A stretch of 64,000 bases of DNA from Insulibacter thermoxylanivorax (GTDB lineage: Bacteria > Bacillota > Bacilli > Paenibacillales > DA-C8), in contig NZ_BMAQ01000006.1 of the NCBI RefSeq assembly GCF_015472005.1, positions 167,098-231,097 on the forward strand. Direction: 5' to 3'. Numbering within the stretch: the stretch's first letter is position 1; every line of letters begins with the position of its first letter. The notes beneath the pieces are model-generated. The model did not search any database and had not been told where the DNA came from. It saw only the letters and a program-made list of their open reading frames with translations. A program made the translations under genes and the position numbers. This document shows positions 25,733 to 33,475 of this stretch, piece after piece.

Positions 25733-26116
25733 ATGTCAGACAACATGGACGAACATCTCCGCCGGGGCAACTTATTATGGGAGGGAAGCCGCATGTTCTT
25801 GCCGGAACATCGCGAACAATTGCTTGCACAACGGCGCAGCCGACAGGCCTTCCGCATGCCGCACTTGGATGAAGAACGGCTGGCCGACATGAGCCGCGCT
25901 GTCTCCGATTCCTTCACCCATGAGCAGCCGATCACCGTCGTATACGGCACGAAGTACGGCACGCAGCGCTTCACCGGCATCGTCAAGGGAGTCGATCCCT
26001 TCGCCGGCAGGGTGAAACTGGTCCGCACCGCCGACAACGAGAGCCAAGCAGCAAGCGGTGAGGAAGATGAGACCTTGCAGATCGCCTTCCGGCAGATCGT
26101 CGATATCCAGGAGTAA
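25733..26116 (+). CDS. YolD-like family protein
   Basis: A 127-residue YolD-like protein. The family motif RGNLLWEGSRMFLPEHREQL lies at residues 10-29, and a beta-rich second half (ITVVYGTKYGTQRFTGIVKGVDPFAGRVKLV) follows. YolD-like proteins sit beside UvrX/YqjW polymerases in Bacillales and are thought to be accessory to them; the mechanism is unknown. The start has GAAAGGAGTG upstream. It may share the SOS transcript of the polymerase, since the hairpin between them lacks a T-run. It ends at a clear terminator. Confidence 0.87.
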   Translation: MSDNMDEHLRRGNLLWEGSRMFLPEHREQLLAQRRSRQAFRMPHLDEERLADMSRAVSDSFTHEQPITVVYGTKYGTQRFTGIVKGVDPFAGRVKLVRTADNESQAASGEEDETLQIAFRQIVDIQE

Positions 26117-26144
26117 GCGGCTTAGAGACCGCGCCGTCCGTCTG

Positions 26145-26172
26145 CCCGGCCTAGCGCCGGGTCTTTGCTTTT
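26145..26172 (+). terminator. Terminator of the YolD-like gene
   Basis: CCCGGC-CTAGC-GCCGGG is followed by TCTTTGCTTTT on the plus strand, 28 bp past the stop. Confidence 0.8.
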
Positions 26173-26232
26173 ATTAAGATTATTCATCATTTCATCGTCA
26201 CAGAGGATCGTTCCGCCCCCGCGATGCGGCCG

Positions 26233-26520
26233 TCAGCGAAACATCCCCCACAGCTTGATCAGATGGAACATGTTGTTCGGATCGATCTTCTGATCCAGAA
26301 CGAACTGTGTAATACTCGCCGTCTGCTGCTCATCGATCGCGATGTCGATCACGTAAGATACGGATGCGATCAATTGACGAATCGCTGCGGGGTGTTGCAG
26401 GTGTTCCTTGGTCACCCCCTGCAGCATCGCTTTGACCTGCTCTCGCAGCCCCGGATCCTTCAGCCTCTCCTTCACCGCTTGCACCAGCTCGGGACTGATC
26501 CCATATTCCACATACCGCAT
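26233..26520 (-). CDS. spoVIF: Stage VI sporulation protein F-like
   Basis: A 95-residue SpoVIF family protein. SpoVIF of B. subtilis (YjcC) helps assemble late spore coat proteins. The C-terminal half (AAIRQLIASVSYVIDIAI to QKIDPNNMFHLIKLWGMFR) matches my memory of Paenibacillus members of this family. The N-terminal part (MRYVEYGISPELVQAVKERLKDP) is helical. The start ATG at 26520 has TAGGAGGG eight bases upstream. That ribosome site overlaps the stop codon of the small frame at 26534-26767, so the two may be co-translated. Assignment is from memory of the family rather than a diagnostic motif. Confidence 0.75.
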   Translation of the reverse strand: MRYVEYGISPELVQAVKERLKDPGLREQVKAMLQGVTKEHLQHPAAIRQLIASVSYVIDIAIDEQQTASITQFVLDQKIDPNNMFHLIKLWGMFR

Positions 26521-26533
26521 ACGGATATCCCTC

Positions 26534-26767
26534 CTATATTCCTTGAAAGTTCCCCTTTACGCGAAACGGGGGAAGCACCCCTTGCATCTCCTGCCGCCGC
26601 AGACCCCCATCACGCTCAGAGAGAATGGACTGACGATACAGTGTATGTTCACTGCCTGTCCAGATATCCACCGTCATCTGTCCCAGCATCGGACCAAGCA
26701 ATCTGCCCGATTCAGCCGGCATATTCAGCCAATAAGAAAGCCAGGCGAAACAATGCTCACCTGGCAT
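26534..26767 (-). CDS. Possible small gene upstream of spoVIF
   Basis: A 77-codon open frame between recG and spoVIF. Its stop TAG is embedded in the TAGGAGGG ribosome site of spoVIF, a pattern typical of coupled genes, and its codon use is GC-rich like its neighbours. However, the first ATG (26767) lies at the edge of the recG terminator hairpin and has no ribosome site. A later start at MLGQMTVDIWTGSEHTLYRQ would give about 51 residues. The sequence matches no family I know. It may be a real short protein, a decayed gene or chance. Confidence 0.35.
   Translation of the reverse strand: MPGEHCFAWLSYWLNMPAESGRLLGPMLGQMTVDIWTGSEHTLYRQSILSERDGGLRRQEMQGVLPPFRVKGNFQGI
26733..26765 (-). terminator. 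Terminator of recG
   Basis: Minus strand: GCCAGGTG and CGCCTGGC pair (one U-G) across a ten-base loop, followed by TTTCTTATT, about 20 bp past the recG stop. Confidence 0.7.
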
Positions 26768-26785
26768 AGGTCAAAGAATAGCCAT

Positions 26786-28840
26786 TTAGTCCAATATATC
26801 ACCGGACAGCACTTTCTCCCGTTGCAGCATCTCACGAAGCGGTGCATACTCCGGCGACGTCCAAAAATCCCGCCGCTGGATCAGATCGGCTGCATCATCC
26901 CGCGCCAGCTCGAGAATCTCGAAATCGCTCATCAGGTCGGCGAAACGGAACTCCGGCAGACCGCTCTGCTTCGTGCCGAAGAAATCCCCCGGCCCGCGCA
27001 GTTCCAGATCGCGCCGTGCTACTTCAAAACCGTCATTGGTCTCCATCATCACCCGCATGCGCTCCTGCCCAACCTCCGTCTTCGGATCAGCGATCAGAAT
27101 GCAGTAGGACTGATGCTCGCCGCGGCCGACGCGGCCGCGCAGTTGATGGAGCTGCGCCAGCCCGAATCGCTCGGCATCGTAGATGACCATCACCGTCGCA
27201 TTCGGCACATCGACGCCGACCTCCACCACCGTTGTTGAGACAAGCATATGGGTCTCGGCGTCCTTGAATTTCCGCATCTCCTCATCCTTCTCCGCAGCCG
27301 GCATTCGGCCGTGCAGGAGGCCGACGCGAAAGTCGGGGTAAGCCTGCTGCAGCTGAGCATGGAGATCGATGGCGTTCTGCACGTCGAGTTTCTCCGATTC
27401 TTCGATCAGCGGACAGATCACATAGCACTGCCGCCCGGCCGCCATCTCCTTGCCCATGAAGACGATGATGCGCTGCAGCATATCGTGCTTCACCCAATAG
27501 GTTTTGACCGGTTTGCGCCCTTTTGGCAGTTCGCTCAGGGTGGATACATCCATATCGCCGAAGGCCGTAATCGCCAGCGTCCTGGGGATCGGTGTGGCGG
27601 TCATCGTCAGCACATCGGGATCCATCCCCTTGCGGCGGAGGATGCTGCGCTGATTCACTCCGAACCGATGCTGCTCGTCGGTGATCACCAGTCCCAGCCG
27701 CCGGAAATACACATCCTCCTGAATCAGCGCATGGGTGCCGACGATCACATCGGTGATCCCCATCTGCAAGGAGGCCAGCACATCCCGCCGCTGTTTCTCC
27801 GTCATGCTGCCTACGAGCAGGTCCACCTGGATGCCGAAGGGTTCGTACATCCGTTGCAGGTTGCGCATATGCTGCTCCGCCAGAATCTCCGTCGGCGCCA
27901 TGAGCGCCCCCTGACTGCCTGCCTTCACAACGGCAAACAGTGCCGCAGCTGCCACCACCGTCTTGCCCGAACCGACATCGCCCTGCAGCAGCCGGTTCAT
28001 GCATCCCGGCTCACGAAGGTCGCGAAGGATCTCATCGATCACCTCTTGCTGCGACCGCGTCAAAGTAAAGGGCAGACTGCGGATGAATTCCTCCACCTGA
28101 GCGCGGTCGATCGGATGCGCGATGCCGTGCTTTCTGTTCTTATTCGCTGCCTTTAACGCTTGCAGTTTCAACTGGAACATCAAGAGCTCTTCATAGACCA
28201 TGCGGCGGCGTGCAGCTTGTCCTTCATCGATGTTCTCCGCGTAGTGCACGCCGAACAGCGCTTCCCGCCGCGATAACAGCTGATGTTTGTGAACCAACTC
28301 TGCCGGCAGCACCTCTTCGATCAGATGGCCGTATTGTTCCAGAGCCTGCTTGATCACCTTGCGCAGCCATTTCTGGGAGATGTCCCCGCTTACCGAATAG
28401 ACGGGCTGCAAGCGTCCCGTCTGCCGGTTCTTTCCCGCTTGGAATTCCGACTCAGCTACGGTGATCTGCCGCCGCCGGGCGTCCCACTTGCCGGTCAGGA
28501 CGATATCCACCCCCGGTCTTAACCGTTCTCTGAGAAAATGCTGATTAAACCAGACAGCATTCACCGGCATGCCGCTGACGATCACTTTGCACACCATGCG
28601 GGACTTATTCCTGCCGTACATCTGCACATAGGGCGCACCGTATACTGTCGCTTGTACCGTAATCTTCTCCCCGTCGCTGACTTCCGACAGATCCCGCATC
28701 CGGTAATCCTCATAGCGAAACGGAAAATATTCCAGAAGATCTTGCACCGTGAAGATCCCAAGCTGGTTCAAGAGTTCCGCTCTGCGCGGACCGACCCCTT
28801 TGACGAAATTCACGGTGGTCTCCGCAAGTTTCCCCTTCAT
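26786..28840 (-). CDS. recG: ATP-dependent DNA helicase RecG
   Basis: A 684-residue branch-migration helicase that remodels stalled forks and Holliday junctions. An N-terminal wedge/OB domain covers about residues 1-240. The motor has Walker A QGDVGSGKTVVAAAAL (GSGKT at 290-294), the DEQH box in VITDEQHRFGV, TATPIPRTLA and the C-terminal QLRGRVGRGEHQSYC. The start MKGKLAETTV at 28840 is preferred for its GAGGAG; the open frame reads four codons further. It follows degV on the same strand, separated by a strong terminator-like stem. Confidence 0.98.
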   Translation of the reverse strand: MKGKLAETTVNFVKGVGPRRAELLNQLGIFTVQDLLEYFPFRYEDYRMRDLSEVSDGEKITVQATVYGAPYVQMYGRNKSRMVCKVIVSGMPVNAVWFNQHFLRERLRPGVDIVLTGKWDARRRQITVAESEFQAGKNRQTGRLQPVYSVSGDISQKWLRKVIKQALEQYGHLIEEVLPAELVHKHQLLSRREALFGVHYAENIDEGQAARRRMVYEELLMFQLKLQALKAANKNRKHGIAHPIDRAQVEEFIRSLPFTLTRSQQEVIDEILRDLREPGCMNRLLQGDVGSGKTVVAAAALFAVVKAGSQGALMAPTEILAEQHMRNLQRMYEPFGIQVDLLVGSMTEKQRRDVLASLQMGITDVIVGTHALIQEDVYFRRLGLVITDEQHRFGVNQRSILRRKGMDPDVLTMTATPIPRTLAITAFGDMDVSTLSELPKGRKPVKTYWVKHDMLQRIIVFMGKEMAAGRQCYVICPLIEESEKLDVQNAIDLHAQLQQAYPDFRVGLLHGRMPAAEKDEEMRKFKDAETHMLVSTTVVEVGVDVPNATVMVIYDAERFGLAQLHQLRGRVGRGEHQSYCILIADPKTEVGQERMRVMMETNDGFEVARRDLELRGPGDFFGTKQSGLPEFRFADLMSDFEILELARDDAADLIQRRDFWTSPEYAPLREMLQREKVLSGDILD

Positions 28841-28863
28841 GGTTCTCCTCACCTCTAAACAAC

Positions 28864-28928
28864 AAAAAAGCCCCTATAATCCTAGACTACCCTAAACATT
28901 CGCGGGTTGACAACCGGATATAGGGACT
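28864..28928 (-). terminator. Long-stem terminator between degV and recG
   Basis: Minus strand: AGTCCCTATATCC pairs with GGATTATAGGGGCT (one wobble, one bulge) across a loop of about 33 bases, followed by six T residues. The large loop (28883-28915) is unusual and could hold a competing structure, which would make this an attenuator. Confidence 0.7.
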
Positions 28929-28978
28929 TCCTCGTTCACTTATGGAGGTTGTTTATGTATGGGATAAGGATAAGGTTG

Positions 28979-29842
28979 TCACTCGGATTCCATAAGCGGG
29001 CTCATGAATACCGCGATCACGCCAGTCCCGGCATGCGTGCCGATGACAGAGCCGATGCGCGTGTAGACATAGCGGTGGACGATGAATTGTTCTCTCACCA
29101 TGTTGCCCAGCTCTTCAGCCGTTTCCTTATTATCGGCATAGGCCATATGTACGACCACCGGTTTATCCATGGCAAAATCCTTCTTCAACAGTTCGATGAT
29201 CCGATGCATCGCTCGTTTCTGACCGCGGATTCGGTCCACAGCGTATACCTCACCATCGTCATCGATGCTGAGAATCGGTTTGATATTCAGAAGCGAACCG
29301 AACACAGCTGAAGCCTTGCCGATCCTTCCTCCCTTGTGCAGATACTCCAGCGTATCAACCAGGAAATAGAGCTTCGTGCTGGAACGCAGGTTCTGCACGA
29401 GATCGATGATCTCTTCCTTGCTCTTCCCGCTCTCAGCAGCCTTCGCAGCTTCTTCTACCAGCATTCCAAGTCCGTAGCTGGCGCTCTTGCTGTCGATAAT
29501 CGTGATGTCCGCTTCTTCTTCCAGCATAGATTTGGCTAAAACGGCCGACTGGTAGGTACCGCTGAATGCTGCAGAGAGATGAATGGAGATGATCTGTGTG
29601 CCGGGGGTTTCATTTAACTTCTTATACACCTCAAGAAAGTCCATCGGCGAAGGCTGGGAGGTCGTCGGCAGCTTGCTTGCTTTGACCAGCTTATCATAGA
29701 AGACATCCGGCTCCAGCCACCGATCATCATACACCTCTTCCCCAAAATGCACCTTGAGCGAGACCACTTCGATCCCATACTGTTTTACGAGTTCTTCCGG
29801 CAGATCTGCCGTACTGTCCGTGACGATGCGAATCTTGGACAA
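28979..29842 (-). CDS. DegV family fatty acid-binding protein (FakB type)
   Basis: A 287-residue EDD-fold protein. DegV/FakB proteins hold a fatty acid in a hydrophobic tunnel and present its carboxylate to the kinase FakA. The N-terminal VTDSTADLPEELVKQYGIEVVSL is typical. PTTSQPSPMDFLE and HLSAAFSGTYQSA carry the conserved Thr/Ser residues, and VIGTHAGTGVIAVF the conserved His and Gly. The start is TTG at 29842 with AGAGGTG upstream. It starts 54 bp after fakA, where B. subtilis has sdaAB-sdaAA. That adjacency makes a FakB role likely. Confidence 0.92.
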   Translation of the reverse strand: MSKIRIVTDSTADLPEELVKQYGIEVVSLKVHFGEEVYDDRWLEPDVFYDKLVKASKLPTTSQPSPMDFLEVYKKLNETPGTQIISIHLSAAFSGTYQSAVLAKSMLEEEADITIIDSKSASYGLGMLVEEAAKAAESGKSKEEIIDLVQNLRSSTKLYFLVDTLEYLHKGGRIGKASAVFGSLLNIKPILSIDDDGEVYAVDRIRGQKRAMHRIIELLKKDFAMDKPVVVHMAYADNKETAEELGNMVREQFIVHRYVYTRIGSVIGTHAGTGVIAVFMSPLMESE

Positions 29843-29896
29843 AACATATCACCTCTAACCCTTAATCTAACGCTCTCCTCAACCATCCGCTCTTCT

Positions 29897-31624
29897 CTAC
29901 TCTACTGAGAATATATAGTAATAAAGAGGCTGTCCCCCATGAAGGACTTCGAACTCAGCTTCTGGATAGGTTTCCTCTGCATAAGCCAAAAGCTGTTCCG
30001 TCATGCTAGCATCCGCATCGGCACCTGTGATCACAGTGACGATCTCATCACCGCTTTCCAGCATTTTCGCCAGCAATTGCTTGCTGGTCTCCAGCAGTTC
30101 ATTGTGCGTAACGACGATCTTGTTGTCGAGAAGCCCCAGATAGTCGCCTTCCTTGATCGTCAGATCCTCGTACTGCGAATCCCTTACGGCATAAGTAACC
30201 TGCCCTGAACGAACCTGGCTGATCGCTTCCTCCATATTGGCGCGATTCTGCTCAGGTTCCGCATGCCCGCTAAACGCAAGGGCAGCTGCCATTCCCTGCG
30301 GGATCGTCTTCGTAGGGATGACGATGATCTCCTGATCCTCGACCAATTCCTGGGCTTGCTGCGCCGACATGATGATATTGGAGTTGTTCGGCAGGATGAA
30401 CACCCGTTCTGCCGGGATCTGCCGCACGGCGTTCACCAGATCCTCCGTGCTCGGATTCATCGTCTGTCCTCCGGAGACGATCAGATCGACGCCGATGCTT
30501 TCGAAGATCTCGGCGATGCCGTCGCCGACCGCCACCGCAAGCAAGCCGTTCTCCTTGCGCGGCTGCGGTTCAGCAGCTGCAATATGGCCGTAATCGGCCC
30601 CCTCTACGATATCGCGATGCTGGTCCCGCATGTTCACGATATGTAAATTTCGGAGTTCCCCATAAGCGAGCGCTGCATTCAGGACATCCCCGGGCTGTCT
30701 GGAATGGACGTGCACCTTCACCATGCCGTCGTCAGCGATGATGATGATCGAGTCCCCGTCCTTCGCCAGCTGCTCGCGCAACTCATCCTCATCGAATTGC
30801 GCTGCCGCTTCTGGATATGCCGACATATCGATGAAGAACTCCATATCATATGGGTAAAGAATATCCTCAGCGGCAATCTGTGCCTGCGCCGGGCCTTCCG
30901 AGCGAATCTCCTGCGCATCAGCTTGTCCAAGCGGCATGCTGGATAGATCCGCAGCCGGCACCGGTGCTTCCACCGTACCTGCTGCCGCAGCGTCATCCAG
31001 CGGTCGTTCATTCGTCAGCGATTCTAAGAATCCCTCATAGATGACGACCAGGCCCTGACCGCCTGAATCGACTACGCCAACCTGTTTTAATACGGGGAGC
31101 ATCTCCGGCGTTCTTGCCAGCGCATCCTTGGCCATCGATACCACAGCGGTGAACAGTTCCGTCATATCCTGCGCACGGCGGGCGATCTGCATCGCATGCT
31201 TCGCAGCCTCACGGGATACCGTGAGGATCGTTCCTTCTACTGGTTTCATGACCGCTTGATAAGCCGTATCGACACCTTGCTGCAGCGCCTGCGCCACCTG
31301 AACGATGTTCGCCTTATCAAGCTCCTGCAAAGCCTTGGCGAAGCCGCGGAATAATTGGGATAAGATGACGCCCGAATTCCCTCTCGCCCCCATAAGCAAG
31401 CCTTTGGAGAAAGCGGCAGCAACCGTGCCCAGATGCTCGCTTCTCCGCTTGTTCACCTCATTTACACCCGATGTCAACGTCATGTTCATATTGGTACCGG
31501 TGTCTCCATCGGGAACCGGGAACACATTCAAGCCGTTAATGAACTCAACATTGGCTTGCAGTCGATTCGCGCTTGCGATCACCATGTTGTAAAAATCTGT
31601 ACCATCTATAAAGCGCTTACCCAA
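29897..31624 (-). CDS. fakA: Fatty acid kinase catalytic subunit FakA (YloV, DAK2 domain)
   Basis: A 575-residue DAK2-domain kinase that phosphorylates FakB-bound fatty acids to acyl phosphate, the substrate of PlsY. The nucleotide site appears in NVFPVPDGDTGTNMNMTL (30-47) and MGARGNSGVILSQLFRG. The C-terminal half is a DegV-like DUF1949/FakA domain, and a low-complexity linker around residues 200-235 joins them. The start is TTG at 31624 with AAGGGG about ten bases upstream. It follows asp23 by 17 bp (yloU-yloV order) and precedes degV. Confidence 0.95.
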   Translation of the reverse strand: MGKRFIDGTDFYNMVIASANRLQANVEFINGLNVFPVPDGDTGTNMNMTLTSGVNEVNKRRSEHLGTVAAAFSKGLLMGARGNSGVILSQLFRGFAKALQELDKANIVQVAQALQQGVDTAYQAVMKPVEGTILTVSREAAKHAMQIARRAQDMTELFTAVVSMAKDALARTPEMLPVLKQVGVVDSGGQGLVVIYEGFLESLTNERPLDDAAAAGTVEAPVPAADLSSMPLGQADAQEIRSEGPAQAQIAAEDILYPYDMEFFIDMSAYPEAAAQFDEDELREQLAKDGDSIIIIADDGMVKVHVHSRQPGDVLNAALAYGELRNLHIVNMRDQHRDIVEGADYGHIAAAEPQPRKENGLLAVAVGDGIAEIFESIGVDLIVSGGQTMNPSTEDLVNAVRQIPAERVFILPNNSNIIMSAQQAQELVEDQEIIVIPTKTIPQGMAAALAFSGHAEPEQNRANMEEAISQVRSGQVTYAVRDSQYEDLTIKEGDYLGLLDNKIVVTHNELLETSKQLLAKMLESGDEIVTVITGADADASMTEQLLAYAEETYPEAEFEVLHGGQPLYYYIFSVE

Positions 31625-31641
31625 AATGAGAATTCCCCTTC

Positions 31642-32001
31642 CTATTTCATTACTCTGACATCTTGCACGATGATATTCACGCCGTCCACGTGAACGCCGG
31701 CGATGTCATTTAACACGTAGCGAACCTTGGACTGGACGTTATGTGCAACTTCAGAGATCTTCGTTCCATAACTGACGACTATGTATAGATCGATCATCAA
31801 GGAGTCGCCTTCACGTCTTACTTCGACACCCTTGCTCAGATTCTCTCTGCCAAGCAGATCCGATATGCCGTCCTTGATGGACTGCCGAGAAGCCATGCCC
31901 ACAAGACCATAGCACTCCAGGGCCGCAGAACCAGCTAACACAGCGATGACTTCATCGGAGACCGTGATCTTACCGTCTTGGGTGGTTTGCTCGATGACCA
32001 A
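31642..32001 (-). CDS. yloU: Asp23/Gls24 family envelope protein (YloU)
   Basis: A 119-residue Asp23/Gls24 family protein. Family members are abundant near the membrane and linked to envelope stress; the exact role of YloU is unknown. ISDEVIAVLAGSAALECYGLVGMAS-like sequence (here TVSDEVIAVLAGSA, residues 14-27) and DLYIVVSYGTKISEVAHNVQ are the signatures. The start is TTG at 32001, with AAGGGGATG about ten bases upstream. It begins the asp23-fakA-degV transcript, divergent from rpmB across 167 bp. Confidence 0.93.
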   Translation of the reverse strand: MVIEQTTQDGKITVSDEVIAVLAGSAALECYGLVGMASRQSIKDGISDLLGRENLSKGVEVRREGDSLMIDLYIVVSYGTKISEVAHNVQSKVRYVLNDIAGVHVDGVNIIVQDVRVMK

Positions 32002-32100
32002 AGTGATACATCCCCTTTCGTTGGTAGATAGGATGAACTAAAGTTCATTTTACTATATCTGATAGGAGAAATAAATAAATGAGTGTCGAAAAATCATTCG

Positions 32101-32130
32101 TTGACGCTGCTTACTGCCTTATGGTATCAT
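32101..32130 (+). promoter_or_regulatory. Promoter of rpmB
   Basis: -35 TTGACG at 32101-32106, 18 bp spacer, -10 TATCAT at 32125-32130, 38 bp upstream of the rpmB start codon. Confidence 0.7.
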
Positions 32131-32168
32131 ATCTAAGTGTGTTTTGGAACGAGGGAGGTGTGTGATTC

Positions 32169-32357
32169 ATGGCTCGCAAATGTTATGTTACCGGCAAGCG
32201 CCCATCCAGAGGCCACAATGTTTCCCATGCGAACAACAAATCAAAAAGAACCTGGGGTGTGAACGTCCAGAAAGTTCGGATTCTGGTCGATGGCAGACCG
32301 AAGCGCGTATATGTCAGCACCCGCGCACTGAAATCCGGAAAAGTGCAGCGTGCTTAA
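32169..32357 (+). CDS. rpmB: 50S ribosomal protein L28
   Basis: A 62-residue ribosomal protein L28. [21 protein letters not shown] and the [16 protein letters not shown] segment are diagnostic. It is a short basic protein with a single cysteine, the zinc-free form. The start has GAGGGAGGTG upstream. It is a single plus-strand gene divergent from asp23, with its own promoter and a strong terminator. It lies beside spoVM as in B. subtilis. Confidence 0.98.
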   Translation: MARKCYVTGKRPSRGHNVSHANNKSKRTWGVNVQKVRILVDGRPKRVYVSTRALKSGKVQRA

Positions 32358-32411
32358 CAGCACGAGTATAATCGAAATTAGCCTGAATAGATGAAAATTC
32401 GCATAATTAGC

Positions 32412-32442
32412 AAAAAGCACCGAAAACTCTGGTGCTTTTTTT
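32412..32442 (+). terminator. Terminator of rpmB
   Basis: AAAAAGCACC and GGTGCTTTTT form a ten-pair stem with a nine-base loop, followed by further T residues. It is nearly symmetric and could also stop minus-strand transcripts. Confidence 0.92.
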
Positions 32443-32519
32443 CGTTGCGCTGCTGTTCATCAACCGTAAACATATGCGAAGGAGATCCCTTTCCTTGTTA
32501 TGAACTGCCGAGCGACGGA

Positions 32520-32600
32520 TTAATACTTTCCCATTTTTTTAAGGACGAATTTTACAAAACCGCCTAAAAACTTCGGAAGTTTAATCGTATAAAATTTCAT
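32520..32600 (-). CDS. spoVM: Stage V sporulation protein M
   Basis: A 26-residue peptide. It begins MKFYTIKLPKFLGG, identical to the first 14 residues of B. subtilis SpoVM as I recall it, including Pro9, and ends FVKFVLKKMGKY. SpoVM is an amphipathic helix that marks the convex outer forespore membrane and recruits SpoIVA for coat assembly. The start ATG at 32600 has GAGGAGGG upstream. It lies between rpe and rpmB, the conserved position, although thiN, present between rpe and spoVM in B. subtilis, is missing. The basic tail differs from that of B. subtilis. The upstream 150 bp should hold a sigma-E promoter, but I could not place it firmly. Confidence 0.95.
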   Translation of the reverse strand: MKFYTIKLPKFLGGFVKFVLKKMGKY

Positions 32601-32751
32601 AACAATCCCTCCTCAGCAGTAGATTATGAGTTCCGAATCCGTTCGGTGACCGGACGGCCTAGAGGTTCTGCGACCGAAATCGATTGATCTGTCAACAACA
32701 TATATATGCAGGGCGTGCTGCAAACATACGCGATTAAACATGCCCTTCGAT

Positions 32752-32800
32752 AAAAAAATCCTCCGCAGCCATTGTCTAATCGACAACACTGCGGAGGATC
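32752..32800 (-). terminator. Terminator after rpe
   Basis: Minus strand: GATCCTCCGCAG pairs with CTGCGGAGGATT, with an inner GTTGTC/GACAAT helix above a small internal mismatch, followed by seven T residues. It closes the long yicC-to-rpe operon. Confidence 0.92.
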
Positions 32801-32827
32801 TTAGATCCGGCATCTTTCTGCCTTGAC

Positions 32828-33475
32828 CTAACCGCGCAAACGCCGAATCGCCTCAGCCCGATCCGCTTCATTGAACACGGAGCTGCCGGCGACCAGAACA
32901 TCTGCGCCCGCTTCGATGACCTGCTTCGCCGTCTGTTCATTGATTCCGCCGTCTACTTCGATATGGACGTGCGTAAGGCCCTGCTCGTCCAAGCGCCGGC
33001 GCATCTCGCGGATCTTCGGCAGCATCGCCGGGATGAAGCGCTGGCCGCCGAAACCGGGATTAACCGTCATGATCAGGATCAAGTCCAGCTCATGGGCGAC
33101 ATGATCGAGGACGTTGAGCGGAGTGGCTGGATTCAAGGCAACGCCCGCGTGGATGCCAAGATCCTTGATCTGGCCGACCACGCGGTGCAGATGGGTGCAG
33201 GCTTCGGCATGAACGGTAATGCGGTCCGCGCCGGCCCGCTGAAACTCCTGCAGCATCAGCTCCGGCCGTTCGATCATCAGATGGACATCCAGCGGCAATG
33301 ATGTCGATTGCCGCATGAAATCCACGATGAACGGTCCAAATGAAATATTCGGAACGAAGTGCCCGTCCATGATATCGACGTGGAGCAGATCCGCCCCGCC
33401 CCGTTCCACATCCTTCAGCTCGTCCTCCAGACGGCGAAAATCAGCTGCCAAAGCGGATGGTGCAATATAGATCAT
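32828..33475 (-). CDS. rpe: Ribulose-phosphate 3-epimerase
   Basis: A 215-residue TIM-barrel enzyme of the pentose phosphate pathway, interconverting ribulose 5-phosphate and xylulose 5-phosphate. Metal and catalytic motifs are visible: IAPSALAADF (Ser), HVDIMDGHFVPNISFGP (His, Asp), DVHLMIERPE, MTVNPGFGGQRFIP and EVDGGINEQT, and VAGSSVF closes the barrel. The ATG at 33475 overlaps the rsgA stop by four bases. It is the last gene before the terminator of the prpC-prkC-rsgA-rpe group. Confidence 0.97.
   Translation of the reverse strand: MIYIAPSALAADFRRLEDELKDVERGGADLLHVDIMDGHFVPNISFGPFIVDFMRQSTSLPLDVHLMIERPELMLQEFQRAGADRITVHAEACTHLHRVVGQIKDLGIHAGVALNPATPLNVLDHVAHELDLILIMTVNPGFGGQRFIPAMLPKIREMRRRLDEQGLTHVHIEVDGGINEQTAKQVIEAGADVLVAGSSVFNEADRAEAIRRLRG

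Noticed and set aside
32613..32813. 66-codon minus-strand frame in the place of thiN
   Set aside because: It runs through the rpe terminator hairpin, has no ribosome site and bears no resemblance to thiamine pyrophosphokinase.
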